A stretch of DNA of 64,000 bases from Halomarina oriensis (GTDB lineage: Archaea; Halobacteriota; Halobacteria; Halobacteriales; Haloarculaceae): NCBI RefSeq assembly GCF_009791395.1, contig NZ_WSZK01000030.1, positions 62,001 through 126,000 of the forward strand. Reading direction: 5' to 3'. Shown piece after piece: positions 63,103-64,000 of the stretch. The first letter of the stretch is position 1; every line of letters begins with the position of its first letter. The position numbers and the translations under genes were made by a program. The notes beneath the pieces were generated by a model. The model was not told where the DNA came from. It did not search any database and was given only the letters and a program-made list of their open reading frames with translations.

Positions 63103-63222
63103 GACATTCGTCCTCGCAGAGGGGCACACATAACCGTTTCCCGACGATTTCCAACGGGTAAGGAGTTTCTGCGGGGTGGATGGGAAACGTTGAACAGGGC
63201 ACCGGCAGAGTCACGACTGTCT

Positions 63223-64000
63223 ATGGACTCCGACGACATCCAGACCATCGCCGTGCTCGGCGCTGGCAACATGGGCCACGGTATCGCCGAGGTGGCGGCC
63301 ATGGCCGGCTACGACGTCAACCTTCGTGACATCAACGAGGAGTTCGTCCAGAACGGCTACGACCAAATCGAGTGGTCGCTGGGCAAACTCGCCGAGAACG
63401 ACCAGTTGAGCGAGGACGAGGCCGACGCCGCCCTCGACCGCATCACGCCGCTCGTCGAGATGAGCGAGGCCGTCTCGGACGTCGACGTCGTCATCGAGGT
63501 CGTCCCCGAGAAGATGGACATCAAGAAGGACGTCTTCGACGAGGTAGAGGCCCACGCCCCCGACGAGGCCATCATCGCGTCGAACACCTCCTCGCTGTCC
63601 ATCACGGACCTCTCGGAGGCCACCGAGCGTCCCGAGCAGTTCTGTGGGATGCACTTCTTCAACCCGCCCGTGCGCATGCAGCTGGTCGAGGTCATCTCCG
63701 GTGCACACTCGGCCGACGAGACGTTGGAAGCCATCGAGGGCCTCGCCGAGGCGTTCGGCAAGACGCCCGTCCGCGTTCGCAAGGACACGCCTGGGTTCAT
63801 CGTGAACCGTATCCTCGTCCCCCTGATGAACGAGGCGTGCTGGGTCGTCTCCGAGGAGGACGCCACGATGGCCGAGGTCGACTCGACGGTCAAGTACGAC
63901 ATCGGCCTGCCGATGGGCGCGTTCGAACTGGGCGACCAGGTCGGCAACGACGTCACCTACCACGTCCTCGAGTACATGCACGAGGTGCTCGGTGAGGCGT
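63223..64000 (+). CDS. 3-hydroxyacyl-CoA dehydrogenase (partial, runs off the window)
   Basis: The first 259 residues are visible, from the ATG at 63223. They show an NAD-binding LGAGNMGHGIAEVAAMAGYD, a DVDVVIEVVPEKMDIKKDVF segment, IIASNTSSLSITDLSEATER, the catalytic-site GMHFFNPPVRMQLVEVI (His) and KDTPGFIVNRILVPLMNEA (Asn). It oxidises 3-hydroxyacyl-CoA to 3-ketoacyl-CoA. The gene continues beyond 64000, so a C-terminal enoyl-CoA hydratase fusion cannot be excluded. Confidence 0.95.
   Translation, partial: MDSDDIQTIAVLGAGNMGHGIAEVAAMAGYDVNLRDINEEFVQNGYDQIEWSLGKLAENDQLSEDEADAALDRITPLVEMSEAVSDVDVVIEVVPEKMDIKKDVFDEVEAHAPDEAIIASNTSSLSITDLSEATERPEQFCGMHFFNPPVRMQLVEVISGAHSADETLEAIEGLAEAFGKTPVRVRKDTPGFIVNRILVPLMNEACWVVSEEDATMAEVDSTVKYDIGLPMGAFELGDQVGNDVTYHVLEYMHEVLGEA

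Overview
The window is a high-GC haloarchaeal chromosome segment. The evidence is strongly acidic proteins with Glu/Asp-rich extensions, short leaderless-looking promoters, GTG starts, ATGA-type overlaps, an archaeal tRNA with no encoded CCA, a GGGP-synthase-like protein and several haloarchaea-specific small families. I cannot name the genus.

Layout. (1) 148-6694: a liv branched-chain amino-acid/urea-type ABC transporter operon (livH-M-G-F, minus strand), a small membrane protein, then pgk and a GNAT acetyltransferase on the plus strand. (2) 6702-6775: tRNA-Thr(TGT). Immediately 3' of it the base composition falls and a foreign island of about 35 kb begins (about 6776-41560). Its left part holds haloarchaeal orphan genes (a winged-helix protein, a DUF6414-like protein, two membrane-anchored unknowns, small DUF proteins). 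Its centre and right part (14107-40614) hold a large defence-like system. (3) 41.2-43.3 kb: a scarred junction with a frameshifted winged-helix gene, a decayed RHH-like gene and truncated ORFs. (4) 43.3-64 kb: core genome. It carries a winged-helix regulator with a membrane protein, a Tat-exported ferritin-like protein, a GlmU-like nucleotidyltransferase, sdhCDBA, a deacylase divergent from a RimK-protease fusion, a 3-methyladenine glycosylase, cysE, an NAD epimerase, membrane proteins, a GGGP-synthase-like protein divergent from a possible prenyl-synthase-like protein, acyl-CoA dehydrogenase, and the start of 3-hydroxyacyl-CoA dehydrogenase.

The interesting system. Two minus-strand operons flank a plus-strand CARF-HTH (Csa3-like) regulator. 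Operon A (40614-34466) encodes two tRNA-guanine-transglycosylase (TGT) paralogs. One is a 989-aa fusion with a DUF6884-like C-terminus and the other is a minimal 344-aa protein. Both keep a plausible nucleophile Asp and the CxCxxC...H zinc site. They are followed by a winged-helix protein and an AAA ATPase joined by stop/start overlaps. Operon B (32811-14107) encodes an unknown protein, a winged-helix-type protein, a large P-loop ATPase split by a frameshift in an A7 tract, a coiled-coil protein, two tandem giant (1843 and 1818 aa) COG1205/Hrq1-like helicases with many zinc knuckles and a C-terminal MZB-type Cys cluster, and a PLD-fold protein. Gene order and domain content resemble the bacterial Dpd (7-deazaguanine in DNA) modification-restriction islands (dpdA plus dpdG-H-I-J-K). 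The helicase is duplicated, the TGT is duplicated, and a CARF regulator sits in place of any CRISPR locus. My inference is an archaeal Dpd-like DNA modification and restriction system whose effector operon is under CARF control. PreQ0 would come from the host archaeosine pathway, which is not in this window.

Three genes carry apparent frameshifts in homopolymers (livH C8, the DpdH-like ATPase A7, the DUF7344-like gene A6/T6). They may be sequencing errors, so check them before interpreting biologically.
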